Shown here: positions 34,912 to 45,904 of the stretch, one piece after another
Layout of the letters: each line of letters begins with the position of its first letter
Position numbering within the stretch: the first letter of the stretch is position 1
Assembly (NCBI RefSeq): GCF_032062135.1
Contig: NC_092860.1
Location: 131,165,973 to 131,229,972 of the forward strand
Reading direction: 5' to 3'
Length of the DNA: 64,000 nt
Source of the DNA: Pyxicephalus adspersus
Taxonomy: Eukaryota; Chordata; Amphibia; Anura; Pyxicephalidae
Position numbers and translations under genes: made by a program
The notes under the pieces: model-generated
Seen by the model: the letters and a program-made list of their open reading frames with translations, nothing else
Database searches by the model: none
What the model was told of the DNA's origin: nothing

Positions 34912-35237
34912 CCTCCTGATCAGTAATCCCGAGTGTGGCTCGGGGTAAAAAAAAAAACAGCTGATAGCGGTAACCCCGAGCCACACTCAGGGTAGCTAAA
35001 AAAAAATAAAGAATAAATACTTACCTGGTCCCACCAGCGTCCTCCAGTATCCTGCCCGTCCGATCCCATCCTCTGGCCGCGTCCTCTTCCTCCGATCGCT
35101 CCCCTGGCGATTGCACTGACGTTCCCTGAAAGGTCCTGGTCACGTTGATGCGTGCGAGGGAGAGTGGCGGGAATTTCAAATTATCTTGTATTGGATTCAA
35201 TACAAAAAAAGTGTATTGAATCCAATACAAAGTAGTC

Positions 35238-35280
<43 letters not shown>

Positions 35281-35511
35281 TTTATGCTACTGTACAGTTA
35301 TATTACAGATTTCAATATTTTTGATTTATTTATACACCCTTGTTTTAACAGATGTTTGTGTTTTTATTTAAAGTTCATTATTAAATATTGGACATATTTC
35401 GGTACGTTATGCCTAGGAAGCACAGGCCTAAAATGTCAAATAAATTTTCATGAAAGACAATGTACCACTTTTAGACATATAAAACCAGACAGAAATGAAC
35501 CGCCCAGAAGG
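34912..35511. mobile_element. piggyBac-type MITE, copy 2, with TTAA on both sides
   Basis: TTAA is present at 34908-34911 and at 35512-35515, a clean piggyBac target duplication. The ends read CCTCCTGATCAGTAATCCCG and CCGCCCAGAAGG. A subterminal inverted repeat GAGTGTGGCTCGGGG / CCCCGAGCCACACTC lies near the left end. The 3' half carries the AT-rich tail 'cccttgttttaacag...acaatgtaccacttttagac' seen in copies 1 and 5. Its minus strand has a perfect splice-donor match at 35017-35026. Confidence 0.9.
35246..35277. repeat. (TA)n microsatellite
   Basis: About 16 TA units inside the piggyBac-type MITE. Confidence 0.95.
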
Positions 35512-35515
35512 TTAA

Positions 35516-35645
35516 AGTGATCTATGGTAGTTGCTAAAACTACTTCTTGAGGGAGCCTATTCCACATTTTCACAGACCTTACTGTGATTATTAGGCCGTG
35601 ATCTACCACAACCCCCAGATTCTTTTCCATTTTTTACTCCTCCAC
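35516..35645 (-). pseudogene. CR1-like LINE ORF2 C-terminal fragment, proximal part
   Basis: The minus-strand frame contains MEKNLGVVVDHGLI and then TVRSVKMWNRLPQEVVLATT. NLGVxxD and VxxWNxLPxEVV are hallmarks of the C-terminal part of CR1/L2-type LINE ORF2. A deletion has joined the two motifs closely. The sequence is interrupted by the TTAA-flanked MITE and resumes at 34911. Confidence 0.75.
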
Positions 35646-35807
35646 AAAAGGTGTGCTCATTTCACAGTTGTGTGTCTTTAGAAAGTAACCACAGCATAGA
35701 AGTAAAGAATCCTTTTTTTTAATCTAAATGGAACATTAGCTGCAGGAAGGTAAGATGGGCAATGTTAAGGTGAAGAGGTTAGCCTATCAGCTTTAATATT
35801 GTATATA
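35646..35807. other. unassigned spacer
   Basis: No feature is recognised. Confidence 0.4.
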
Positions 35808-36262
35808 CAGGTAGTCCCTGAGTTAAGGACATCGGACATATGGACGTCTCCTAGATACGAACGGGGCGTCCCTGCTCGTTCGTGTGCAGGACAGAGGCTT
35901 GATGGGGGGATGGCGGCAGTTCGCATGACTTGCAGAAAAAGTATTTTGCTGTTCTGCAACCTCTTGTAACTCTTTAATAACTAGGACAAACTCTGCGTTT
36001 TTTTCTTTTTGCATATCAAAGCACAGCTTGCTCCAGAAGTTAATGAATGTCTATGCTTCATAAAGTTTATTTTGCTTTGTTTGTAAATAGCTCACAATGA
36101 AGATTTTATACAGTGACTGACACCATGATGCCTAATAATATGAGACAAACATCTGTCCTAATTGCATTTATTAAAATAATGTACTTGTTCCGACTTACAT
36201 ACAAGTTCAACTTAAGAACAAACCTACAGTCCCTATTTCGTATGTAACCCGGGGACTACCTG
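35808..36262. mobile_element. TA-flanked MITE (CAGGTAGTCC family), copy 2
   Basis: The left end CAGGTAGTCCCTGAGTTAAG and right end CCCGGGGACTACCTG are bounded by TA. At 455 bp it is close in length to copy 1 (459 bp). Minus-strand frames inside it are repeat-derived. Confidence 0.9.
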
Positions 36263-37348
36263 TATAGTAACATTAATTAAAACCAGACATTTAATTCATA
36301 GCTATGTCAGAGAAAAAGTAAACAAATGAATGATATCCTATCACACAATTAAATATAAAATAGATAAAATTTCCAAAAGTTCTTGCATAACTAGATCATT
36401 AGGACAGGTACCAATATGCATACCGTAAGGATACTATATTTGAACATAAAAATTGCTCTTGAAACTTTCCCCACTATTGTATGACTTTATGACATCAATG
36501 AAGATCTCATAGGAGAAGAGTATAGATGATACTCTTGGTATGAATATTTCTATTTGTATTTCCTATATTTTGTCTCTGTGTGCTAGACATTGTTCTGATA
36601 TACCAACGTATTTAACCACCAGATAGATCAATGGGAAACAATCTAGATTAGATATAATTAGGATGTTCTATTGAGACTGTTGGAATTTTATGTTCTAAAT
36701 TAAGAAAGAGATTATCTTTGTGATCTTTATTCTTATGATGTTTATTATGGTTTCTGGCAAATGTGGATATGGTTATAAAATTGTCATTTCATAAGCAGCC
36801 TGATTTATACAAACTTGAATGTATATGCACTGGCAAACTCTAAAAACTGTAAATGTAAAAATAACAGGCTATGTCACTTTAAGGAGTGCAGGAAAATGTG
36901 TCATCTACTTTTCTGTACCTGTATTTATACCTTTTGATACTACCTGTACAAGTACTGATGTATCAATTTCTTTACATAGATGACAAGGCCATAAGGTAGC
37001 TAGAGAATTATTCATGGTGTTGTTGCCGTTCTTGCTTCTTCCTCAGAACTACAACTAGCTACTTTCATTCTGGCATTTAGGTCAAACTGATCTTTTTAAT
37101 TTAATTGAGATAAATACTTACCAGGGGCATGGAAACAAAAAGATATGCAAAATCATTGGGGTTTGCTTTCATTGGAAAGCCCACAGCTTAGGTGTAAAAT
37201 ATGCCCCCTGCCAGTAACCGGAAACACTGTGGAAGCAGTGATATCTATGTAGAGGTCTTCCATACCCCTTGAGTCAGACCTATAACTTTGTAATCAGCTA
37301 GACTCATGTCCCTTGCTTTGTATTTTAATGTGACTTATACAGATAAGT
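36263..37348. other. unassigned AT-rich DNA
   Basis: No gene or repeat is recognised. Confidence 0.35.
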
Positions 37349-37678
37349 AATAAAGCAGAAACTTAAAAAAAAAAACTTACCTTCATCTTCACAGAGCCCT
37401 CGATCACTGCGCAATCAGATTCCATTCAGTCCTACGCCTCCCCTGATTTTTTCTTCTTCCCGGCATGGAGAATCCCAGCGAGACTGGGTGATATGTCTTC
37501 CAAAAAATGTAACAAAAATCTCACAAAATGCTTTGGGTGATGGTTCCTTTGCGCTGGGATGAGGAAAGAATTAAGGACGTCACAGGACCAAAATGAAGCC
37601 AGCTGTGGAGGGATCAATCGCTCTGCAAAAGTAAAGGTAAATATCATATTTTTTTATTTTGACAACAGTCCCACTTTA
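37349..37678. repeat. MITE related to the TTAAAGYGGAAC family
   Basis: The left end TAAAGCAGAAACTTAAA and right end CAGTCCCACTTTA are rough inverted repeats close to those of the 18.8-kb element. TTACCTTCATCTTC after the left end is a typical inner motif. The ends are partly decayed. Confidence 0.5.
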
Positions 37679-38814
37679 GGTAGCACTAAATTCAGTCCAA
37701 AAAATCAAAGCCTGATTTCAGAAAAATAAAATCTGAAGAAATACTATTAAAACTAACTCCTGCAGTGGGTCTCCTTCACAGACTGCAAGGGTTAAATTCC
37801 CCTTTTTATCTATCCCCTGGAACTAATCAAGCGTTTAATTAATTCCTGGAGGTTTAATTTGCTCCTGGAGTTTACTGTAAACCGTAGAATAAATATGTAA
37901 TCTTTACATCCTCTTTAATGGGTAAAATCACATACCGAGTTTCTACATTTACATCTGTATAAGGTGTTCACAACTAATTAAGAAACTTGTAATATTTATT
38001 TATTTATCCTTTACAGCAAGTTTCATACTGCTTTTTCAATTGTAACACTTCCAACACACCCGAATAAAGAGGCAATCTGATCTCTTGTCATCTGTAGGTT
38101 TGTTTTACAGTTGGATACATCTCTCTCATAGGCTCTCACTACGGTAAGATTACAATAAAGTTTGTACATACCGAAAAGTCTGATTACCAGATGGGAGCCC
38201 AAAGTCCAATACATGTTTGAGTAATGCACCCGTATCAATGAACATGCTTGTACATGCAAGACATTTGGTAAATGCTTTTTCGTTTGATAAAATTTATATT
38301 CCAACCCTTGTACACTGCACTAGGATGGCTGAATAAGGCATCTAAATTCCATACATTTTTTTTGGGGCATTTGTGAAACACACACACAAATTATTGTATG
38401 AGGGTTTTCCAGTGGATAATATTGGTTGAATTATCTATGTTCAAGATATTAAATGGAAAATAAATGAAAAATTTTAGAGCTGACTAGATTAGGTGACCCC
38501 TGAACCCCTCTATGCACATGGCAGATATACCACAAAGGGGCACCAGTCATCCATAGAAAAAGCTCTGCATAATATTAGCTTATAATGGAAAGTAGAATTT
38601 AAAAACAGCAAAATGCACTTTTTAAGATTGTTAGTGATCCAGTTGACCCATGGCTTCCAGTACTATGCTTTTCTGAAAAAGTAGGCACTTAAAAACATCC
38701 CTATTCCTCTTCCATGAAGAGCGTCTCCCTTAGTAGCATAGAGGGGGTCGGTGAAGTGGGTAAGCATGTAACTTATTCCTACTTTCCCATTTGAAGATGT
38801 GAAGAAAGTGAGAA
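37679..38814. other. unassigned DNA
   Basis: No gene or repeat is recognised. Confidence 0.35.
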
Positions 38815-39330
38815 TACAGGTAATGACTTACAGAGATGCCATTTTACCTATTCACTGACATTCAACACACTTGGCACATTGTTTGATAAATTTGTTTAAC
38901 CCTTCCAAATAATTTTTGATGCCTGATCACTAAAATATTGCTCTGCTGCACTTTTAACCCCCTCACAATTTAGAAATTTCCACCCTCCTAAAGTCTTTAA
39001 GCAGGAATTAGATAGAGCAAAATCTTATAAGTAGGGTAAATAGTCTATGCTCTCATACCCCAAATTCTTCAAAGCATTATTTATCTTGTTAACAGACGCA
39101 TTGTCCTGCAAAAACACAACCCTCTTATGCAGTTTTCCCCTCTGTTTTCCTTTTAACACTTCCTTAAATCAGCACAGTTAGTTTGAGTAGTATTCTGCAT
39201 TAATCATTTGGCCCTTCTCAAAAAGATTGGTTATCAAAATACCATACTTATCCCGAAACACCATGGCAATGGCCTTTCCTATTGACATCTGGGTCCATCA
39301 GCGGCTGGGGAGCACTACAAAAGCAGCATT
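38815..39330 (-). pseudogene. second mariner-type transposase fossil
   Basis: The minus strand gives, in changing frames, AMVFRDKYGILITNLFEKGQ, INAEYYSNYL, KLHKRVVFLQDNASV and IDYLPYL, then a tail with KFIKQCAKCVE. QDNA carries the second catalytic aspartate and is intact. YLPYL matches YLPYSPDL with the third aspartate lost. Stops and shifts are frequent. It is a different subfamily from the copy at 8.1 kb. Confidence 0.82.
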
Positions 39331-40206
39331 TTACATGGGCCCCTGGAAAACTAAGAATAGTAAAGTACCTCTTCTGCTGGTTTTGACAAAGTGGTAATAT
39401 GGTTGACCTATCTTTCACACTGCCTCTTGTCTCCAAAATCTGCATTTATCACCAGATTTCTTGATGATCTGGTGATTCCCTGATACTTTGGCAGTGACAC
39501 TGTGACAAGTTTTTCCGCTCTCACCAGTCTATTTAAAATATTTTTTCTGTTAAAGGCAGGTTTACAATTTGTTTGAGCACAGAAAGTAAATACTTATGCA
39601 ACCAATATATTTAATTTTTATCTTGCTTCAAGTTTTATTTTAAATGTAATCCTATATGTTTATATTGTAGAACAATGCAACAGTAAAAAACAGTTTAAAT
39701 TGTAACATTAAGTAAAAATGAATGTCAGTGCCTCTACCTGTGACAGAGAACTCGTTTGCAGCCCAGTGTTTGTTATTCAGTAAAATGAGAACATCAATCA
39801 AGGGTCTAATACTCTCATTGTAATTGCAAAGATTTGTATTAAACATTATTGTTAGTGCTTTTCTACTTTTGTTCTATAAATAGTGATTCAGACCATGAAA
39901 GCATACATGCTAATTCTTTTTTTGAAAATTATTAGCACAATGATCTGACTTAGAGAATCCATTCTAGAAAAAGTAAGCAGGTGATTGTAGCCATAGATGT
40001 GCAATTACAACTACAAAACTGAGTATTTTTTTGTATTACAGGTCAATGATTAGACAATTCTTTGCGGGGTCTACTTCTTTTTTTCTCATTCAAAATTGTT
40101 TAGACTGAGAAGAAAAAAATCTTGTCCTGAAAACATAATTGTTAGTTCAAATAAAAAATAAAAAATGAGATAATTAAGAAGATTATTGAGTAAAGAACAT
40201 CAAAAG
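39331..40206. other. unassigned DNA
   Basis: The first 200 bases may extend the mariner element. The rest has no recognised feature. Confidence 0.35.
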
Positions 40207-40545
40207 TTAAAGCGGAACTAAAGTGAAAATGCCGCTGTATATTTGTAAAAAAAAATAAGTGCAGATTTCACTGTGTATGTGTGAGATCAACATCTTTCTT
40301 TTTTCAATGACAGTCCCTTATGCACATACCCATGATTGGCAGTGAAGGAGCAGCCCAAGCCTCCTGGGATTCATGATGTACTTATCCCAGGAGGCTCTGC
40401 CCTCCCATTCAGTTTTTACTGCCGTAGTGGTTAAGACAGAAGGGATGGGCTTTAATTTTTTTTTTTTAAAAGGCATTTAATGAAAAAAACTACTTATCAA
40501 TGCTTCTATATAAAGTACAATTTGTGGTGATAGGTCTGCTAAGGC
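40207..40545. repeat. dispersed element, TTAAAGCGGAAC-type family, copy 4
   Basis: The left end is TTAAAGCGGAACTAAAGTG. Inside are 'gtatgtgtgagatc', 'ttttcaatgacag', the 11-bp stem GCCTCCTGGGA / TCCCAGGAGGC (40359-40369 and 40385-40395), and 'ggcatttaatgaaaaaa', then 'ttctatataaagtac'. It is a shortened relative of the copy at 17.4 kb. Confidence 0.7.
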
Positions 40546-40701
40546 TAAGTGCTGATTGTATAGCAGGGATTAAAGACCATGCTGCCAAGGCAGATATTGC
40601 TACCAATGACATTCTGGGGGAAGAAGTAAAGGGAAGTGAAGTGAAGACTACGTGAAGTCAATAGATCACAAGGATACCAGGCTACTTGACAATATATCAC
40701 A

Positions 40702-41105
40702 ATGCTACTAGGGATGAGTGAGACTGACGAAAATTTTCTTGAACTTTCGATGGGTCCGCAAAATTACGGCGAATCAATTTCGTGGATCAGAAGATCGAGG
40801 AAATCATTACAGGATGCCCTCATTTTACCTCTAGTGCCCAGGAATAGCACACAGGAGGATTCCCACGGCTGCATTCATTCATGATGAGCACAGCCGCGGT
40901 ACTCCTGTTTTCTTGGATAGAGAATCTCTAGCCAAGAACACATACTACAGGGCTGCAAGAGCAATCAGAGGATCTCGACAGCCGAATTTAGACAGCCTGA
41001 TTTGCCGCGAGATCAAATTTTTTGGACTACTAGGCCATTTCAGGAGGTCAAGAAGGCACACTAGGCCAGAAGAAACAAGGTGTCCAAGGAAAGATTTTTT
41101 TAATT
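40702..41105. repeat. unclassified dispersed repeat
   Basis: It starts near 'gggatgagtgagactgacga' and has CG-rich words ('ttacggcgaatcaatttcgtgg') unlike its surroundings. An imperfect hairpin CAGGAGGATTCCCACGGCTG / CAGCCGCGGTACTCCTG lies at about 40854-40910. Two frames (40702-40884, 40913-41107) carry no known domain. It resembles, from memory, a common frog repeat; the class is unknown. Confidence 0.45.
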
Positions 41106-41403
41106 AAAATTACAGTATGATCAATAGGAAGCATGATGCTGCATTTTCTTAGAGACAGATACAATATCAGGTTCTAATGATGAGGAGTTCAAATGAAAAA
41201 CAAAATAAAAATATATCAATAAAAATAAATTAATAAATAACCATTATTATAACAGGTTCAAAGCATTTTTTTTCCTGAAATGGGACTTTATAGGTGCTTT
41301 GTGCAATATTATACTTAATGACACTTTTAAAAAATTTACTGTGATCATGGTCAAATTATTCCAATTCATGTAATATACTTATTTATTTAAATGTATACTT
41401 ATC

Positions 41404-41700
41404 ATGATTCATTATCCCAAGATCAGTGGCCCAGGTTTGAATCTCAGCCGGGACAATGTCTGCACGGAGTTTGCAGGTTCCCCCCATGTCTGCATGGGTT
41501 TCCTTCGGGTACTTCAGTTTCCTCCCACATTCCAAAAACATGCAGTAAAGGTAGTTGGCTTCCCCCAAAAAATTGACCTTAGACTACATTAATGACATAT
41601 GACTATGGTAGGGACATTAGATTGTGAGCCCCTTTGAGGGACAGGTAGTGATATGCGTAATATGATGGTGCTATATAAATACTGTGCAGTGATAATAATT
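41404..41700 (+). repeat. SINE with V-SINE-type core
   Basis: The head has a tRNA-like B box, GGTTTGAATCTC, at about 41434. The core 'tgcacggagtttgcagg', 'tgggtttccttcgggtact', 'cctcccacattccaaaaaca' matches the conserved central domain described for vertebrate V-SINEs. The 3' part 'attgtgagcccctttgaggg' to 'ggtgctatataaatactgtg' is LINE-like, followed by a short 'ataataa' tail. Short frames on both strands here are repeat-derived. Confidence 0.8.
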
Positions 41701-41767
41701 TATCAGATGATTAATATATGATTGGTAAATATTCATTTATATATGATTAGTTACTAATCATATAATA

Positions 41768-42081
41768 ACCCCCTAGTGGTAATCCCAAATGTGTCTCGGG
41801 GTGGATTTTACTTACTAAAAGCAGTAATCCCGAGTCACACTCGTGGTTGCTTCAAGATAGGAAAAACCCCACTTACCTTGCTCTGTTGGGGTCACCTGTC
41901 ATCCTTCTGGTCCTCCCAGCTCCTGGGGACACGTCTTCTCCCTCTGATCTCCAGGCGCGAAGTGAAGAGCGGAGTGTTAAGCCTAAGAATTATAGCCTAC
42001 AATGTAAAATAAATTCCCATGCAAACAAATTGTACCACTTTTTGCATGGAAATTTGGATAGAATTATACGACTAGGGGGGG
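41768..42081. mobile_element. piggyBac-type MITE, copy 3, shortened
   Basis: The left end CCCCCTAGTGGTAATCCC and right end GACTAGGGGGGG are followed by TTAA at 42082-42085. The left target reads ATAA, one base off. It has the subterminal 'aatcccgagtcacactcg' block, and most of the AT-rich tail is deleted. Confidence 0.8.
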
Positions 42082-42302
42082 TTAATCATCCTATAAATTA
42101 TGCATCATTAGTTGATAATTCTTGCTTCTTTTTTCCTGTCTCTCTGTTACAGCTTTTGCATCTAGTCCCGTGTCCTACGTGTGAGCACCCAGGAACACAT
42201 GGGAAAAGGGACTCCTATCAGCGTGGGACTCTCTCGAGTCCCATGCTGATGGCTCCGCCCCCCATCAGGAACGCCCCTGAAGGGAAGTCCCTCTCCTCTA
42301 AA

Positions 42303-42600
42303 TGAGCAGAAAGTAGAAGCAAGCCGAATAGGATGAGGAAGACCATTCCAGAGAGTTAGGGCAGCTCTGGAAAAGTCTTGAAGCCATGCGTGTGACGAGG
42401 TTATGAGTGAGGAAGTTATTAGTAGGTCATTGGAGGAGCGAAGATAGTGGTTAGGGGAATATTTTTCTACCAGGTCAGAAAGGTAAGAGGGACAAGAACT
42501 CTGGAGGGATTTGAAGGTAAAGCACAGGAGCTTGAATTTGATTCTAAGGTGAAATGGAAGCCAATGAAGAGAACTACAAAGAGATGCAGCAGAAGAGGAG
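42303..42600 (-). pseudogene. non-LTR retrotransposon ORF2 C-terminal fragment
   Basis: The minus-strand frame gives HWLPFHLRIKFKLLCFTFKSL, then after a frameshift YLSDLVEKYSPNHYLRS and FSRAALTLWNGLPHPIRLAS. LHWLPxxxRIxFKxLxLxxKxL followed by a distal WNxLPxxIR is the usual C-terminal tail of CR1/L2/Rex-type LINE ORF2. It is a fragment of about 100 residues. The plus-strand frame at 42447-42758 is its shadow. Confidence 0.8.
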
Positions 42601-43230
42601 CAACTAACAATTTAAATGTATGTTTCATTTTTGAAAGACCCGAACTAACATTATTTGGATGGCAAGCTGCAGGTCAGTATACAAAAAAAAAATACCCTGT
42701 ATATTTTATTTTTTTAATGTTATATATATATTTTTTATCAACATTGAAGAAGCTATAATATTAAGGTGACACATCCACATCAAATTTCCTTTAATGTATT
42801 TTTTAAATTATTACTGGACTTTCAAGGCATCAGTGTCATTATTCATCACACTGGGAAACAATTTTGAACACGTTTTTTGTTGACTTACATTTTTAGGCTT
42901 ATTTACAGTTAGTTTTCTTCTATTACGTCAGGTTTTTTCTCTACCGCTTATATTAATGCAATTACTGTAGCATGGATTTGTATAGGCTATTCATTTACAC
43001 GCAAGACAGTATGGTCCGAGGTTGTGCGCAGCTCTACGTAGTGTGACACCAAGGCAGGATTGGAGGTGGAAGGGAGAGATATTTGCCCAGGATTCCTCTT
43101 TTATGTGAGATATATTTGCCCAAGATTCCTGTGTGAAGTAACAGGTGGAGACTCTTACCTGTGAGATAATTATTGAAGAAGTACTAAGGGTGGTGAATTA
43201 ACATAGAGCCAGGAGCTCAGTCAGTAGCTT
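42601..43230. other. unassigned DNA
   Basis: No gene is recognised. The last 200 bases ('gagagatatttgcccaggattcctct', partly repeated at 43107) hold a short direct repeat leading into the minisatellite. Confidence 0.35.
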
Positions 43231-43476
43231 GGCTTGGAGAGACACAGACAGGGGTTTGTGTCAGTGCAGCTCTATTTGGAGAGACACAGACAAGGGTCTG
43301 TGTGAGTTCAGCTCTGCTTGGAGAGACACAGACAGGGGTCTGTGTGATTTCAGCTCTGTTTGGAGACACAGACAGGGGTCTGTGGGAGTTTAGCTCTGTT
43401 TGGAGATACAGACAGTCGGTCTGTGAGGGAGCTCGGCTGAGAGACTCAGAAAGTTGGTCTGGGTGAGTGAGCTCAA
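43231..43476 (+). repeat. 42-bp minisatellite with stem-loop units
   Basis: Three near-identical 42-bp units, TGGAGAGACACAGACAGGGG plus TCTGTGTGAGTTCAGCTCTGCT, start at about 43235. Two shorter decayed units follow. Each unit contains the inverted repeat ACACAGAC / GTCTGTGT around a 4-nt loop. Confidence 0.88.
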
Positions 43477-43605
43477 AAGTAAGTAGAAGGTTGCTGCAAG
43501 CTTGGTTTTGAGCTGACAGGGAGAAGCTCTCCAGCTGATAGACAGGGATGTCTTGATGTACAGCAAAGAAAGTATTACAAAAAAATGTTCAGGCATCTTG
43601 TTGAT

Positions 43606-43638
43606 GAATGTATGGATTCCTATGGAATCCATACATTC
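43606..43638. repeat. perfect 15-bp palindrome
   Basis: GAATGTATGGATTCC and GGAATCCATACATTC are exact complements around a 3-base spacer. Confidence 0.95.
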
Positions 43639-43685
43639 TGTACAGAAAAAATAGTCAAAGGCCTGTGAAGCATTGAAACTTCATT

Positions 43686-44291
43686 TTGCAAGTTTCCGAA
43701 TCCATAGTCAGGAACCACCAAACACCATCAGTGGCTATGAATAGACCTGGCCGTCGTTCTTCCACTGTTGTCAACCCAAAACGCCTGACCGGTCGTCACT
43801 TTACTGAATACATCCCACCAACCCAGAAAAAGGCAGCACCTACAAGGATGTGCGTGGTTTGCTGCTCAAAGACCGATGACAGAGGAAGAAAGAAACGCAA
43901 AGAAACCAGGTTCTACTGTCCTGACTGTGATGTTGGACTTACAATGTGCAGCACCCTGCTTCAAAATCTAGCATACCTGGGATGTCTACTAGAAATGTAA
44001 TAATTTTTTTTTCGAAAATCTACATTTAGTTTTTTTTATTATTTATCAGTAGTATTGCACCCTTGTTTGGATAAAAAAAATTTTTCTTTTTTGATAAATT
44101 GCATTGTTGTGGCCTATTATTTCATTATTTTTAATAATTATCATTTAAAATGATTTATTATATAATAATTTTTGATTATAATATATTAAATAAATATAAT
44201 TATCATACCTAAGAATTACTGGCCCACAATATAAACAAAATTTCCATTGTATCACCTTTTGCATCAATAAATTAGAACGCTGGGGGGGGGG
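43686..44291 (+). pseudogene. piggyBac transposase C-terminal domain with element 3' end
   Basis: The frame 43686-44000 contains RLTGRHFTEYIPPTQKK, then CVVC (residues 56-59) and CPDC (78-81), the cysteine-rich zinc domain at the C-terminus of piggyBac/PGBD transposases, which binds the element ends. A one-base shift near residue 87 spoils the last cysteine/histidine cluster; the next frame shows the expected PCF and HT residues with a stop between them. The catalytic core is absent. After the gene the AT-rich tail 'gcacccttgtttggata' and a G-rich end run to TTAA at 44292-44295, the same tail as in the piggyBac-type MITEs. So this is the 3' part of a formerly autonomous relative. Confidence 0.88.
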
Positions 44292-44366
44292 TTAATGGAG
44301 GAATTGGGTATTCCAATCTATAACTCAACTGAATGACGACTATTCATCAATAGCTCAAAGCAGAGC

Positions 44367-44392
44367 TTAACCTCTCTAGCGGTACATTTCAC
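44367..44392 (+). repeat. lone piggyBac-type end
   Basis: TTAACCTCTCTAGCGGTAC matches the left end of the MITE family but is not followed by the rest. It is a truncated relic. Confidence 0.5.
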
Positions 44393-44609
44393 AGTAAAAT
44401 ATAATAGTATAATAACTAAGTTAAAATAGGAAAATAGTACATTTCCAGTAATGTGTCCTAATATGATTTATACTTGATTAGCATAACCCAAAGTTATTAG
44501 CATAACCCAAAATTAGCATAGCTCAAAATTGTCAAGATGTCTTAAATCAAAGGATTCCACATAAATGAGATTGCAAAGCAAAAATGTACCTTTTTGCCTG
44601 AAGCTTTAA

Positions 44610-45104
44610 CCTCCCTAGAGGTAACTCCAAATTGCTGAAAGCTGTAACCCCGGGTCACACTCAGGGTAGGTAATCCTATGAGAGGTAATAGTAAATACAG
44701 CCTTACCTGATCCACTGGCATCTCGCGTCCTCCATCACCGTGATCTCCATCTTCTCTCTTCTTCCAGCCGACTTCTGCATCCAATGAGTCAACGGGCTGG
44801 GGCGGGAAATTCAAAATCCATTTGTATTGCATTCAATACAAAATAACTGAGAATAACTGAGAATAACTCAAGAACATTTAATTTACAGTATATATTAGTA
44901 TGAGTATATGTATTTAAAAAAAAAATATATATTTTTTTTAAATATGTGGATTTTTTTAATTTATTCAATTTATTATTTTTACATGATTTTGTGTTTCAAA
45001 CTTTATTATACTCATACTCATTATACTGTAAAATAAATTTTCATGAAAAACAATGTACCACTTTTAGACATATAAAACCGGAAAGAAATGAACCGCTAGG
45101 GAGG
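44610..45104. mobile_element. piggyBac-type MITE, copy 5
   Basis: TTAA is at the left (44606-44609) and TTAT at the right (45105-45108). The ends CCTCCCTAGAGGTAAC and GAACCGCTAGGGAGG are inverted. It has the subterminal GGGTCACACTC block and the shared tail 'aaaacaatgtaccacttttagac'. A small tandem duplication 'aataactgag' occurs near 44842-44866. Confidence 0.88.
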
Positions 45105-45822
45105 TTATCATAGCAATGGTGTTGAAGGTGTAGGAAATCAGATGCAAGAAAATATTGGAAAAAAAGGCTGGCATGTGATTGGATGGATAAAATTAGCAAA
45201 TGTTAATCTTTGTTTAGGTGATAATTATTTTGCTTAAGAGCCACGGAGTCAGATTTGTGTAGATTGGGATAGGTGTGTCTATGCTGTGCGTGTTCCTGAA
45301 GCATTACAATAGGAACAAATATTATTCAGAAATGTAAATATATTCTGCCATCCATATTAGCTAGGGGTGCATATGGATGGCAGTTCTAGCGCTCTTACCC
45401 ACTTGATCTGTCTACTTTGCCTAAAGGGTTTAAAATGATTTCCATATATGGTAGGATATTTGCAGTGAACACATTTACTCATCTAATATAAAATATATAC
45501 ATATACATTGGCAGAAAAGTAGTAACTTTAAAACTTAAAAAGTGATTGGCATTCATTAGATCCCTTTTAATGTCTCTTTGGGATATCTTGTCCTTGTATT
45601 TGTAAAATGTAATGTGCTTTTTCAATTTACAGAGCCTTGAGGTATTGTCAATTTATCAAAATAATGAAAATATGGTGCGTGACAAAAAAAATAATTAGCA
45701 GCAATCTATTTTTTTAATAAAAATACTTATTCTTTGGAGGCATTATTTAATGCATGACTAAATATTATAAGGTCTGTCTGTGGAACTTTTACTTAAACCA
45801 AATATGACACAATACTTTTAAA
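45105..45822. other. unassigned AT-rich DNA
   Basis: No gene or repeat is recognised. Confidence 0.35.
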
Positions 45823-45859
45823 CTTTTTCTTTCTTTCTTTTTTTTTTTTTTTTTTTTTT
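45823..45859. repeat. (CTTT)n / poly-T tract
   Basis: Three CTTT-like units run into about 22 T in a row, ending next to the palindrome at 45873. Confidence 0.95.
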
Positions 45860-45872
45860 ACACAAAACCCCA

Positions 45873-45904
45873 GATTGTCCTCATGTAATTACATGAGGAC
45901 AATC
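45873..45904. repeat. perfect 32-bp palindrome
   Basis: GATTGTCCTCATGTAA and its exact reverse complement TTACATGAGGACAATC are joined with no spacer. See the findings for possible origins. Confidence 0.95.

Noticed and set aside
35017..35030. Possible U1 RNA gene start (ATACTTACCTG)
   Set aside because: Only the first 11-12 bases fit; the rest is MITE sequence. It is reported instead as an antisense splice donor.
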